From the NCBI GenBank assembly GCA_030037185.1, contig JASHRR010001494.1:1-16805 (forward strand): a stretch of 16,805 nt of DNA, written 5' to 3'. Source of the stretch: Xanthobacteraceae bacterium (GTDB lineage: Bacteria > Pseudomonadota > Alphaproteobacteria > Rhizobiales > Xanthobacteraceae). Numbering within the stretch: position 1 is the first letter of the stretch; every line of letters starts with the position of its first letter. The position numbers were made by a program, and so were the translations under genes. Shown here one piece after another: positions 6,027-15,348 of the stretch. The notes beneath the pieces were generated by a model. It was not told the DNA's origin, did not search any database, and saw only the letters and a program-made list of their open reading frames with translations.

Positions 6027-7220
6027 CTACCGCACGCGCAGAACTTCGACACCCGGCAGAGCCTTGCCTTCCATCCATTCCAGGAATGCGCCGCCGGCTG
6101 TCGATACGTAGCTAAAACGCTTCCCGGCGCCCGCCGCATTAAGAGCCGCCACCGTATCACCGCCGCCCGCGATCGACACCAGGTTGCCGGCCTGCGTCAG
6201 TTCCGCGGCTGCTTCGGCCACCTCAACGGTACCGTTGTCAAACGGTTCCATCTCGAACGCCCCGAAGGGGCCATTCCAGATCAGGGTCTTTGTGCGCGCC
6301 AGCACGGAAACGACGTGCTCGATGCTGCGCGGGCCGATGTCGACAATCATCTCATGCGCCGCGACGGCGTCGACCGGCACCACGTGCGACGGCGCGTGGG
6401 CCCTGAATTCCTTTGTCACGACTGCGTCCACCGGCAGCACGATCTCGCAGCCATGCGCCTTGGCTTTCGCAAGAGTATTAAGCGCCGTTGCGACGAGATC
6501 GTGCTCGCAAAGCGATTTCCCGACCGGTCTACCCTGAGCCGCCAGAAAAGTATTGGCCATGGCGCCGCCGATCACGAGCCCGTCAACTTTGGCGAGGAGA
6601 TTTCCGATGAGATCAAGCTTTGTCGACACCTTGGCGCCGCCCACGATGGCGGTGAGCGGCCGCTGCGGGGACAACAGCGCCCTCGCAAGCGCGCCGAGTT
6701 CCGCCTGCATGTTGCGGCCCGCATAGGCGGGAAGCTTGTGGCCGAGCCCCTCGGTGGAGGCATGCGCACGATGCGCGGCCGAGAAGGCATCGTTGACCCA
6801 AATATCGCCAAGCGCCGCAAGCGCTTCGATGAATTCAGGATCGTTCCTTTCCTCGCCGGTGTGGAACCGGGTATTTTCGAGACACACGATGTCGCCGCTC
6901 TTCATCGCATTTACTGCAGCTTGCCCTGCAGCACCGATGCAGTCGTCAGCAAATCCGACAGGGCGATGGAGGATACCGGCCAGGGCGTCCGCGACGGGTT
7001 TGAGCGAGTCCTTGAGGTTGCGCCCCTTGGGCCGCCCGAAATGCGATAGCAGGATCACCCTGGCGCCTTTGTCGGCGATTTCCGCGATGGTGGGCGCCAC
7101 GCGCTCAAGCCGCGTGCGATCGCTGACCTTCCCGCCCTCCATCGGGACATTGAGATCGACGCGGAGCAGCACGCGCTTGCCTCCCAGATCCGCTTCATCG
7201 AGTGTGCGAAAGGCTGACAC
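6027..7220 (-). CDS. pgk: Phosphoglycerate kinase
   Basis: The 397-residue product is full length and carries all the phosphoglycerate kinase signatures: [12 protein letters not shown] (residues 15-26), [41 protein letters not shown], and the C-terminal nucleotide-binding GGGDTVAAL and [10 protein letters not shown]. It transfers phosphate between 1,3-bisphosphoglycerate and ADP in the cytoplasm. The start is a GTG (minus strand, 7220); no ATG gives the conserved N-terminus, and the Shine-Dalgarno sequence is weak. It begins only 15 bases after the gap stop codon and lies in the same frame, which suggests translational coupling to gap. gap makes its substrate, so the neighbours catalyse consecutive steps. 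Confidence 0.96.
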   Translation of the reverse strand: MSAFRTLDEADLGGKRVLLRVDLNVPMEGGKVSDRTRLERVAPTIAEIADKGARVILLSHFGRPKGRNLKDSLKPVADALAGILHRPVGFADDCIGAAGQAAVNAMKSGDIVCLENTRFHTGEERNDPEFIEALAALGDIWVNDAFSAAHRAHASTEGLGHKLPAYAGRNMQAELGALARALLSPQRPLTAIVGGAKVSTKLDLIGNLLAKVDGLVIGGAMANTFLAAQGRPVGKSLCEHDLVATALNTLAKAKAHGCEIVLPVDAVVTKEFRAHAPSHVVPVDAVAAHEMIVDIGPRSIEHVVSVLARTKTLIWNGPFGAFEMEPFDNGTVEVAEAAAELTQAGNLVSIAGGGDTVAALNAAGAGKRFSYVSTAGGAFLEWMEGKALPGVEVLRVR

Positions 7221-7235
7221 GGCGAGATCAGCGTT

Positions 7236-8243
7236 TCAGATGAGCTTGCCCATGGCGACGGCTGTGTCGGCCATGCGGTTGGAGAAGCCCCATTCGTTGT
7301 CGTACCACGACAGCACCCGCACCAGCGTGCCATCCATGACCTTGGTCTGGTCCATGTGGAAGATCGACGAGCGCGCATCGTGGTTGAAGTCGATCGAGAC
7401 GTTCGGCTGCTCGGTGTAGCCGAGAATGCCTTTGAGCCGCTGCTCGGCCGCACGTTTCACTGCGCCGTTGATCTCATCCTTGGTGGTGTTGCGCTTGGCG
7501 ACGAACTTGAAGTCGACGACTGATACGTTGGGCGTTGGCACCCTGATGGCGACGCCATCGAGCTTGCCGTTGAGTTCTGGCAGGACGAGGCCGACCGCCT
7601 TGGCGGCGCCGGTTGAGGTCGGGATCATGGAAAGAGCCGCGGCGCGGGCGCGATAAAGGTCCTTGTGCACCTGATCGAGCGAGGGCTGGTCATTGGTATA
7701 GGAGTGGATCGTCGTCATGAAACCCTTGTCGATGCCGATCGCGTCGTTCATCACCTTGGCGAGCGGGGCCAGGCAGTTGGTGGTGCAGGAGGCGTTCGAG
7801 ACCACCATATCGTTTTTCGTCAACTTATCGTGATTGACGCCGTAGACGACCGTGAGGTCAGCATTGTGGGCTGGCGCCGAAATCAGCACCCGTTTGGCGC
7901 CGGCATCAAGGTGCGCCGTGGCCTTTTCCTTGGACGTGAAGATGCCGGTGCATTCGAGCGCAATGTCGATCGCCAACGCCTTCCACGGCAGTTCGGCCGG
8001 GTTTTTGACCGCCGTCACCTTGATGGGTCCGGTGCCGCACTCAATGGTGTCGCCATCCACTTTGACCTCGCCCGGGAAAGGGCCGTGAACGGAGTCGAAG
8101 CGCAAGAGGTGCGCATTGGTTTCGGGCGGGGCGAGATCGTTGATGGCCACGACCTCGACGTCCGTGCGGCCGGATTCCACGATGGCGCGCAGGACATTGC
8201 GGCCGATCCGGCCAAATCCATTGATGGCGACGCGAACTGACAT
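7236..8243 (-). CDS. gap: Glyceraldehyde-3-phosphate dehydrogenase, type I
   Basis: The 335-residue enzyme oxidises glyceraldehyde 3-phosphate to 1,3-bisphosphoglycerate. The NAD-binding [10 protein letters not shown] is at residues 7-16, with D36 in AINDLAP at the usual NAD-selecting place. The catalytic block SNASCTTNC (149-157) gives C153 as nucleophile, with H180 in [10 protein letters not shown]. The C-terminal [12 protein letters not shown] is intact. I start the gene at 8243 (MSVRVAIN), not at the in-frame ATG at 8264, because AAGGAG sits 6 bases before 8243 and the family starts here. A promoter-like sequence with a tandem repeat lies just upstream, so gap may have its own promoter as well as read-through from tkt. 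Confidence 0.96.
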   Translation of the reverse strand: MSVRVAINGFGRIGRNVLRAIVESGRTDVEVVAINDLAPPETNAHLLRFDSVHGPFPGEVKVDGDTIECGTGPIKVTAVKNPAELPWKALAIDIALECTGIFTSKEKATAHLDAGAKRVLISAPAHNADLTVVYGVNHDKLTKNDMVVSNASCTTNCLAPLAKVMNDAIGIDKGFMTTIHSYTNDQPSLDQVHKDLYRARAAALSMIPTSTGAAKAVGLVLPELNGKLDGVAIRVPTPNVSVVDFKFVAKRNTTKDEINGAVKRAAEQRLKGILGYTEQPNVSIDFNHDARSSIFHMDQTKVMDGTLVRVLSWYDNEWGFSNRMADTAVAMGKLI

Positions 8244-8266
8244 TTCCGGCTCCTTGAGATTCAACG

Positions 8267-8295
8267 ATCCAAATGGTGATTGCGCGACGGGTCAA
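8267..8295 (-). promoter_or_regulatory. Candidate promoter of gap-pgk-aldolase
   Basis: On the minus strand TTGACC (8290-8295) is followed by a 17-base spacer and TTGGAT (8267-8272), 23 bases before the gap start codon at 8243. The -35 matches five of six consensus bases and the -10 is weak, as often in alphaproteobacteria. It overlaps a tandem 11-bp repeat that could be an operator. If used, the untranslated leader would be very short. This is an inference from sequence alone. Confidence 0.4.
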
Positions 8296-8307
8296 AGACG
8301 GGTCAAA
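8286..8307. repeat. Tandem 11-bp direct repeat upstream of gap
   Basis: GACGGGTCAAA occurs twice head to tail (8286-8296 and 8297-8307). Each copy contains a minus-strand TTGACCC, and one of them forms the candidate -35 of gap. A perfect tandem repeat spanning one helical turn is a plausible binding site for a dimeric regulator. Confidence 0.6.
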
Positions 8308-8438
8308 AGGGCGCGGCCACGGCCGCTACGTCGGCCGCGTCCGAGCGTCAATAAAAAAGACGTGGGAGGCCCGAGCCAGTACCGTGCTCAATTTTGCGCC
8401 GTTGATATCACAAACGGGCACGGTTTCTAGCGCTCATT

Positions 8439-10505
8439 TCAGTTTCCGGCGTTGATCTTGGTTAAAGCCGCCAGGGCAGTTTCGGCAGCCCGTTTCGGCG
8501 TAATGCCAAAGTGGCGGTAAAGATCTTTGGCGGGCGCGCTCGCCCCGAATCCTGTCATGCCGATAAACGCCCCGTCAGAACCGATGATGGCATCCCACCC
8601 CTGCCGAACCGCCGCCTCGATGCCGACGCGTACAGGCGCAGTTCCGAGCACTGCCGCCCGTGTGTCGGCGCCCGCGCGCTCCAGCAACTCAAAGCAGGGC
8701 ACCGAGACCACCCGGGCCGCGACACCGCGCTCCGCCAGCAGCTGGCGCGCCTCAACCGCAATGGCGACCTCCGAACCCGTGGCAAAAAACGACACCTGTG
8801 CGGAGCCACCCTCCGCCGCCAGCAGCTCATAGGCCCCCGCGGCGCAGCGATTTTCCGCCGTGAAACCGTTACGAAGCTGGGGCAGGTTCTGCCGTGTCAG
8901 GACGAGCACGCTCGGCGAGGTGCGGGCCCGCAGCGCAAGCTCCCAGCATTCGGCCGTCTCCACTGAGTCACAGGGCCGCAAGACCAGGAGATTCGGCATC
9001 GCCCGCAGCGTCGCGAGATGTTCGATCGGCTGATGCGTCGGCCCGTCTTCGCCAAGGCCGATCGAATCATGGGTGAGAACATAGATCACGCACTGGCCCA
9101 TGAGGGCGGCGAGCCGGATTGCAGGCCGGCAGTAATCGGAGAACACCAGGAACGTGCCGGAAAACGGGATGACGCCGCCGTGCAGGGCCATGCCGCTCAT
9201 GGCGGCCGCCATCCCGTGCTCCCGCACGCCGTAATGGATGAACCGTCCGGCCGGCTGCGCGGCTGACATTGCCGCCATGCCTTTCGGCTGCGTATTGTTG
9301 GACCCGGTCAGGTCCGCAGACCCGCCGATCATCTCCGGAACCGCCGCGGTCAGGGCTCCGAGCGCGAACTCGGAAGCCGCCCTGGTGGCGATTTCTTGAG
9401 GAGCCGCGGCGAGCTGTTGCTTGAGCGCGCGGACCGCAGCGCCCAGCGCCTCCTCGGGCAAGTCCCCCGCCAGCCTGCGGTTGAACTCGACACGCCGGTC
9501 AGCCGCAAGGCTTAACACCCGTTTCTCCCACGCAAGCCGTGCGGGCCGCCCGCGTTGTCCGGCCGCCCGCCAGGCCTCGCGAACATCGGTCGGTATCACA
9601 AATGGCGGCGAGGTCCACCCGAGTCGCTCGCGCGCGCCTTTGATTTCCTCGGCGCCGAACGGCGAGCCGTGACTGGCCTTGGTCCCAGCTTTGGTGGGGG
9701 CGCCGAACCCGATGGTGGTGCGGCAGGCGACAAGGGCCGGCCGGTCGGTGCTTATCGCCCATGCGATCGCGGCGGCAATCGCTTCCGGATCCTGCCCGTC
9801 GATCCGGGTCGCATTCCAGCCGCAGGCCTCGAAACGCTCGACTTGATCGACCGAGTCAGCGAGCGACAGCGGGCCGTCGATCGAGATGCCGTTGTCGTCG
9901 TACAGCACGATGAGCTTTGCAAGCCGCTGGTGACCAGCGAGCGCGATCGCTTCGTGACTGATGCCTTCCATGAGGTCGCCGTCGGAGGCCAGCACGAAGG
10001 TGCGATGATCGACCACGTCGGAGCCGAATTCTGCCGCGAGATGCCGCTCGGCGAGCGCCATCCCCACCGCATTGCCAAGCCCTTGGCCGAGCGGCCCCGT
10101 GGTGGTCTCCACGCCGGGCGGATGATCGTGTTCCGGGTGCCCGGCGGTGACCGCGCCAAGCTGGCGGAAACGCTTGATCTCCTCGATCGTCATCGCCTCG
10201 TAGCCGAGCAGGCAAAGAAGCGCGTAGAGCAGCATCGAGCCGTGGCCGGCCGAGAGCACGAACCGGTCACGATCGGGCCAATGCGGCTCTGCCGGATCGA
10301 ATTTCAAAAACCGCGTGAACAAGACGGTGGCGATGTCCGCCGCCCCCATCGGCAGGCCCGGGTGGCCGCTGTTTGCCCGTTCGACCGCGTCCATGGCCAG
10401 CGCCCGAATGGCGTTTGCCATGCGGTCATGGGTGGCGCGGCTTACCGGCCCTGGCGCTTCGGAACAATGCCGCGATGCGGTGGCGGATGGGTCCGCTGCT
10501 CCCAT
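8439..10505 (-). CDS. tkt: Transketolase
   Basis: The 688-residue thiamine-diphosphate enzyme moves two-carbon units between sugar phosphates in the pentose phosphate pathway (and Calvin cycle if present). Seen directly are [18 protein letters not shown] (residues 27-44), [14 protein letters not shown] (46-59), the cofactor motif [14 protein letters not shown] (173-186) continuing to [10 protein letters not shown], and the second signature [14 protein letters not shown] in the central domain. The C-terminal domain ends normally. The ATG at 10505 gives about 20 residues ([13 protein letters not shown]...) more than typical before HDRMANA. No better start with a good ribosome-binding site was found, so the first residues are uncertain. 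It is separated from gap by 195 bp and divergent from the DUF4164-zapA pair. Confidence 0.95.
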   Translation of the reverse strand: MGAADPSATASRHCSEAPGPVSRATHDRMANAIRALAMDAVERANSGHPGLPMGAADIATVLFTRFLKFDPAEPHWPDRDRFVLSAGHGSMLLYALLCLLGYEAMTIEEIKRFRQLGAVTAGHPEHDHPPGVETTTGPLGQGLGNAVGMALAERHLAAEFGSDVVDHRTFVLASDGDLMEGISHEAIALAGHQRLAKLIVLYDDNGISIDGPLSLADSVDQVERFEACGWNATRIDGQDPEAIAAAIAWAISTDRPALVACRTTIGFGAPTKAGTKASHGSPFGAEEIKGARERLGWTSPPFVIPTDVREAWRAAGQRGRPARLAWEKRVLSLAADRRVEFNRRLAGDLPEEALGAAVRALKQQLAAAPQEIATRAASEFALGALTAAVPEMIGGSADLTGSNNTQPKGMAAMSAAQPAGRFIHYGVREHGMAAAMSGMALHGGVIPFSGTFLVFSDYCRPAIRLAALMGQCVIYVLTHDSIGLGEDGPTHQPIEHLATLRAMPNLLVLRPCDSVETAECWELALRARTSPSVLVLTRQNLPQLRNGFTAENRCAAGAYELLAAEGGSAQVSFFATGSEVAIAVEARQLLAERGVAARVVSVPCFELLERAGADTRAAVLGTAPVRVGIEAAVRQGWDAIIGSDGAFIGMTGFGASAPAKDLYRHFGITPKRAAETALAALTKINAGN

Positions 10506-10580
10506 GGACTTGGCTCAGAATGCTTAAGATGCGGCGAGGACGCCCGGGACCCGGCGCGAACTGCGCCGTCCAAGGCCGGG

Positions 10581-10610
10581 ATTGATTAGCACGTGAGCGC
10601 CGCGAGTCAA
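10581..10610 (-). promoter_or_regulatory. Candidate tkt promoter
   Basis: Minus-strand TTGACT (10605-10610), an 18-base spacer and ATCAAT (10581-10586) lie about 75 bases before the tkt start codon. The -35 is good and the -10 is weak. It is offered as the best match in the divergent region, not as a certain site. Confidence 0.35.
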
Positions 10611-10626
10611 CGAATCCCCCTCTGCC

Positions 10627-10652
10627 GCCCTCCCCGGCAGCCCGGGGAGGGC
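10627..10652. repeat. Perfect 11-bp stem-loop in the tkt/DUF4164 divergent region
   Basis: GCCCTCCCCGG (10627-10637) and CCGGGGAGGGC (10642-10652) pair perfectly around a 4-base loop. Neither strand has a following T-tract, so it is not a standard terminator. It resembles the short GC-rich palindromes scattered between genes in many rhizobial genomes. The remaining 10506-10856 shows only the candidate tkt promoter. Confidence 0.6.
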
Positions 10653-10856
10653 AGGCAAGGATGCAACCCGCCCGGCCGCGCCGCATCTGTGGCAGGATTA
10701 ACGCGGGCGTAATGCGGGTTAAAGGCGCCCGCGCAGTCCCTGACAAGCTGGGCAGAACTTGGCGCGGGACCGGCGTTTGCGTTGACGCCCGGTCGACGAT
10801 CACCGTAAGCTTCAAAAGCGGGGTGGACAGGACCACCAGATAGAGGCGGTCAGGAT

Positions 10857-11159
10857 ATGTCCGAACCAGAAACCATTGCGAGCCGCAGGACCCAATTCGA
10901 TCAGGCCGTCAAACGTGTGACCGATGCGCTTGATGCGCTCGATGCCGCGTTGGAGTCCCGCTTCGGGAGCGCTCGCGGCGGCGCTGCGCTCACCGACCAG
11001 GTTCACGTGTTCAACATTGATAGATCGCGGCTGGCGTCCGAACTTGATGCGGCGCGGGCCCGCGCGCGCACTCTTGAAGGGAGCAATCGGGAGGCGGTGC
11101 GCCGGATCGACGAGGCGATGAGCGCCATCCGGGCCGTCATTGCAGCCAACCGGAACTAA
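10857..11159 (+). CDS. DUF4164 family coiled-coil protein
   Basis: The 100-residue product is mostly alpha-helical and looks like a coiled coil, with heptad-like spacing of L, V and A in FDQAVKRVTDALDALDAALE and in LASELDAARARARTLEGSN. It fits the DUF4164 family, small proteins of unknown function that lie directly upstream of zapA in many Rhizobiales. It has no signal peptide or membrane segment. Start at ATG 10857 with GAGG about 10 bases upstream. zapA follows after 58 bp on the same strand, so the two are probably cotranscribed and may act together in cell division; that role is inferred only from the neighbour. Confidence 0.8.
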   Translation: MSEPETIASRRTQFDQAVKRVTDALDALDAALESRFGSARGGAALTDQVHVFNIDRSRLASELDAARARARTLEGSNREAVRRIDEAMSAIRAVIAANRN

Positions 11160-11166
11160 ACCCCTT

Positions 11167-11200
11167 CCCTACCCTTCCCGGCTCGCGGCGTAGGGTAGGG
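11167..11200 (+). repeat. Stem-loop in the DUF4164-zapA gap covering the zapA leader
   Basis: CCCTACCCT (11167-11175) and AGGGTAGGG (11192-11200) pair perfectly over 9 bp with a 16-base GC-rich loop. The right arm is the purine-rich stretch nearest to the zapA start at 11218. There is no T-tract, so it is not a clear terminator. Confidence 0.6.
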
Positions 11201-11217
11201 GGCATCGGATACTCGCC

Positions 11218-11604
11218 ATGGCCCACGTCAGCGTCACCATCAACGGCCGCCAATATCGCATGGCTTGCGACGACGGTCAGGAACATCATTTGGCGCGATT
11301 GGCCCACGATCTCGATCAGCGCATCTCGAACTTGCGCACCACATTCGGCGAAATCGGCGAAATGCGGCTCACCATCATGGCGGCGCTCATCGTCATCGAC
11401 GAGATATCCGAACAGCGTCAGCGCCTGCACCGGGCAGAGAGCGAGCTTGCCGCCTTGCAACAGGCGCGCGCCGCCGCCGCCGATCGCTCGGCGGCCGTAG
11501 AAGCGGATATGGCGGCAGCCCTCACCTCCACGGCCGAGCGCATCGAAAAGACCATCCGCTTGCTTGAGCAGGCCGACGACACGCCTCAGGCCGCGATCGG
11601 GTGA
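11218..11604 (+). CDS. zapA: Cell division protein ZapA
   Basis: The 128-residue product has the ZapA N-terminal domain: VSVTINGRQYRMACDDGQEHHLARLAHDLDQRI in several conserved steps (residues 4-36), then MRLTIMAALIVIDEI (about 49-63) and a long C-terminal coiled coil rich in A, E, R and L (about 66-118). ZapA binds FtsZ and cross-links protofilaments at the division ring, usually as a tetramer through the coiled coil. The length is normal for alphaproteobacteria. The Shine-Dalgarno sequence is poorly placed, with AGGGGGC about 15 bases upstream and inside or next to a hairpin. DUF4164 lies upstream on the same strand. Confidence 0.9.
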   Translation: MAHVSVTINGRQYRMACDDGQEHHLARLAHDLDQRISNLRTTFGEIGEMRLTIMAALIVIDEISEQRQRLHRAESELAALQQARAAAADRSAAVEADMAAALTSTAERIEKTIRLLEQADDTPQAAIG

Positions 11605-12078
11605 GGTCCCGGCGAAAGGAGGGCTTGGCGACAGCAGCCCTCAAGCTAAAGAGCCCGGTCAATCCTCCTCATGTCGGTGCCGCCAGCATGATTTCCTGAT
11701 GCTTGCCGTCGGTCCGCGAACATCCTGCACCCGCAACGGAACTGGCAGAAAATCCTCTCCAGGATTGGCACGGAGCTGACCAACGTTTCTTGCCCGGCCG
11801 CGACGCGAAGGCCGGGCTTTCCGGTTGTCGATGTCATCCCCGCAGTTCGCGGCGTCTGTCGGCGGGCCGGCGCACCGGGTCCGGCATGGCAAGCTCCGGG
11901 CGGGACGGGTGGCTTAATGCGGCCAGGAGGCTCGCACCGCCCTGAGGTTGCTCCTGGTTGATTTGCATCAGCGCTTGCAATAAATCCTGCGCCACATGAA
12001 ACGGCACTGCCGTCGACATGTCGTTCGTGGTGTCTCTGAGGCGTCGGCGAGGCGCAGACAAAGGGAGGAAAAACTGTC
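11605..12078. other. Structured intergenic region downstream of zapA
   Basis: No convincing protein gene is seen on the plus strand. Several helices are possible: AGGAGG (11617-11622) with CCTCCT (11664-11669), AATCCT/AGGATT with a 4-base loop (about 11750-11765), and the strong CCCGGCC (11793-11799) / GGCCGGG (11810-11816) hairpin followed by CTTT, possibly a terminator. In many alphaproteobacteria the 6S RNA gene (ssrS) lies just downstream of zapA. A 6S-like rod with a central bubble could not be folded convincingly by eye, so I do not call it. Confidence 0.35.
11834..12019 (-). CDS. Possible small hypothetical protein (61 aa)
   Basis: The minus-strand frame from ATG 12019 starts MSTAVPFHVAQDLLQALMQ and continues with INQEQPQGGASLLAALSH before a P/R-rich tail. 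The first half would form an amphipathic helix and its codon use is plausible for this genome. No good ribosome-binding site precedes it and no family is recognised. It may well be a chance frame in GC-rich DNA. Confidence 0.22.
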   Translation of the reverse strand: MSTAVPFHVAQDLLQALMQINQEQPQGGASLLAALSHPSRPELAMPDPVRRPADRRRELRG

Positions 12079-12492
12079 ATGGAATTGCGCCGCAAACATT
12101 GTTCGATGGTGACTGCGGCGGTCGGCGGCGCGATCTTTCTGTGCATAGCACCGCACGCATTGGCGCAGCCATTTCCATTCGGCAACGAACTCGTTCTCGA
12201 TGCCGACCCCATGCGTGGATCGAAAAAACTTCCGGTTCTCGATATCGGGCAAAATGGCGCCGCCGAGATCGAGCTGTGGTGCAACAGCGTCAAGGCGCAG
12301 CTCGTCGTCGCGGCAAACACCATCACGATCATCACCGGCGAAATGTCGTCGCGCCAATGCCCACCCGACTACGCCCGCGCGGACGACGAATTGCTAAGCG
12401 CTCTTAACCAGGTGACCAACTGGCGGATGGAGGATTTCGTGCTCGTCTTCACAGGCGGCAAAACGCTGCGGTTTCGCATGCAGACGAATTAG
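12079..12492 (+). CDS. Exported META/HslJ-like domain protein
   Basis: The 137-residue product begins with a signal peptide: KHCSMVTAAVGGAIFLCIAP (residues 6-25) with a likely cleavage after HALA at 29. The mature part resembles the C-terminal half of META (DUF306, HslJ-like) domains: a conserved CPPDYARADDELLSALNQV block (about 94-112), then NWRMEDFVLVFTGGKTLRFRM (114-134), where META proteins have a strand-turn-strand ending in LRF. Two mature cysteines (residues about 68 and 94) could form a periplasmic disulphide. GGAGG (12064-12068) lies 10 bases before the ATG. Function is unknown; META proteins are often linked to envelope stress or motility. The family call is moderate, the export call strong. 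Confidence 0.75.
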   Translation: MELRRKHCSMVTAAVGGAIFLCIAPHALAQPFPFGNELVLDADPMRGSKKLPVLDIGQNGAAEIELWCNSVKAQLVVAANTITIITGEMSSRQCPPDYARADDELLSALNQVTNWRMEDFVLVFTGGKTLRFRMQTN

Positions 12493-12680
12493 CGGGTGTG
12501 GAGCCTCCCCCCGCGCACAGCCTGCCAGCGCGCCGCCCACAGGCTCGATCAACAAAAGGAAATCCAGGTGGACAGGCGAGAGGGTGGCGCTCGCGCCGCA
12601 CTGAGTTTGCATTGCGCACAATCCAAGGCGAGCGGACCAGCCTCGGGCTCGCCGTCTTCTCGGCCGACTCAATTGCCGGC

Positions 12681-12707
12681 AAAAAAAGGGCGGCCTTGCG
12701 GCCGCCC
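12681..12707 (-). terminator. Intrinsic terminator of groESL
   Basis: On the minus strand GGGCGGCC (12707-12700) pairs with GGCCGCCC (12695-12688) around a 4-base loop, followed by seven T (12687-12681). It lies 40 bases after the groEL stop codon. Confidence 0.9.
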
Positions 12708-12746
12708 TTGCCAATTGATTGACAAATGGCCGAGCGGACTTGCCTT

Positions 12747-14452
<1,706 letters not shown>

Positions 14453-14512
14453 AGCAGGCGCACACAATTTAGCTTGCCTCCTCCATCTCGCGTCATCGTC
14501 TTTAGTTCTCTC

Positions 14513-14809
14513 TCAGGCGAGCACGCCCATGATGTCGGATTCCTTCATGATCAGGAGTTCCTCGCCGTCGAGCTTGACCTCGGTACCCGACCACTTTCCG
14601 AACAGCACCTTGTCGCCGACCCTGACGTCGATGGGGATCAGCTTGCCGGCTTCGTCGCGACCACCGGGGCCGGCGGCAATGATTTCCCCCTGCTGCGGCT
14701 TCTCGCGCGCGGTGTCCGGAATGATGATGCCGCCGATCGTCTTTTCCTCGGCTGCGATGCGCTTCACGACCACCCGGTCGTGCAAAGGACGGAATTTGGT
14801 TTTCGCCAT
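14513..14809 (-). CDS. groS: 10-kDa co-chaperonin GroES
   Basis: The 98-residue product matches Gro[14 protein letters not shown] (residues 6-17), the mobile loop [14 protein letters not shown] (22-35) with the GGIIIP hydrophobic contact for GroEL, and the C-terminal [20 protein letters not shown]. It caps the GroEL ring. The start is ATG 14809 (MAKTKFRPL) with GAGG 6 bases upstream; the in-frame ATG at 14830 would add seven non-conserved residues between CIRCE and the ribosome-binding site. It is the first gene of groESL, about 55 bp downstream of the CIRCE operator. Confidence 0.97.
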   Translation of the reverse strand: MAKTKFRPLHDRVVVKRIAAEEKTIGGIIIPDTAREKPQQGEIIAAGPGGRDEAGKLIPIDVRVGDKVLFGKWSGTEVKLDGEELLIMKESDIMGVLA

Positions 14810-14863
14810 GATGACCTCGTCGCAGCTCAACTGCGGCTCTGGGGATCGAAAGGAGCGGGGCTG

Positions 14864-14890
14864 TTAGCACTCAACTCCATCGAGTGCCAA
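14864..14890. promoter_or_regulatory. CIRCE operator (HrcA binding site) of groESL
   Basis: TTAGCACTC (14864-14872), a 9-base spacer and GAGTGCCAA (14882-14890) match the CIRCE consensus TTAGCACTC-N9-GAGTGCTAA with one mismatch. Read on the groESL strand it is TTGGCACTC-N9-GAGTGCTAA, the common alphaproteobacterial form. It lies directly downstream of the -10 box, where HrcA would block transcription until heat or unfolded protein titrates GroEL. Confidence 0.95.
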
Positions 14891-14898
14891 GCAGTCGG

Positions 14899-14927
14899 GA
14901 AATATGGCCTTGGGCGCATGCTGTCAA
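14899..14927 (-). promoter_or_regulatory. groESL promoter
   Basis: Minus-strand TTGACA (14922-14927), a 17-base spacer and TATTTC (14899-14904) form a good housekeeping promoter ending 8 bases before CIRCE. The same stretch can be read as CTTGAC-N15-CCATAT, close to the rhizobial RpoH (sigma-32) pattern, so dual control by RpoH and HrcA is possible. Confidence 0.75.
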
Positions 14928-15348
14928 GCGCGGCAGCAAGGAAGCAGGTGGTTGGACGCCCCGAAGGGGAGCCCGTGTGCAAGACGGGGTGAGCGCCAGC
15001 GAATCGAGTTTCGGCCTCGGGCCGCGCGTTTCGCGTAAAGCTTGCCATCGGACCGGCTAAAATCCGCACCCGCGGCCCGGCGTGAGCACATGGAGTTTTA
15101 GCCGCTTGCACGCAACGATCTTTCATCGCCTGGCGGCGCCGCCCCGTTGGGCGGCTCGATTGATTTCCCCAATCGATGAGGCTGTGGTCTTCTGCAGAAG
15201 GCCGAAGATGGGGGAAATCGTGGCGCTCGAGGCCTTCATTCGATCCGGCGGCCGGGGAGTTCCCCACCGGCAATGCCAGGATGGACGCCCAAATGCCAAA
15301 TGCTTGAGGGCCTTGCTCAGCGCGACCGGCATCGCGGTGGCGCGGTGA
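14928..15348. other. Intergenic region with one long inverted repeat, no supported gene
   Basis: About 420 bp between the groESL promoter and the end of the FMN reductase gene. Open frames on both strands lack motifs and ribosome-binding sites. The visible structure is GATTTCCCC (15162-15170) facing GGGGAAATC (15211-15219), with the 12-bp palindrome CTTCTGCAGAAG (15189-15200) inside the 40-base loop. Confidence 0.5.

Noticed and set aside
11700..11760. GATGTTCGCGG on the minus strand as a 6S RNA 5' motif
   Set aside because: It resembles the enterobacterial 6S 5' region, but no partner strand closes the rod, and the orientation is opposite to that expected after zapA.
11646..12335. 229-residue minus-strand open frame opposite the META gene
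   Set aside because: It covers the antisense of a gene with a signal peptide and good ribosome-binding site, has no motif and reads as an antisense shadow.
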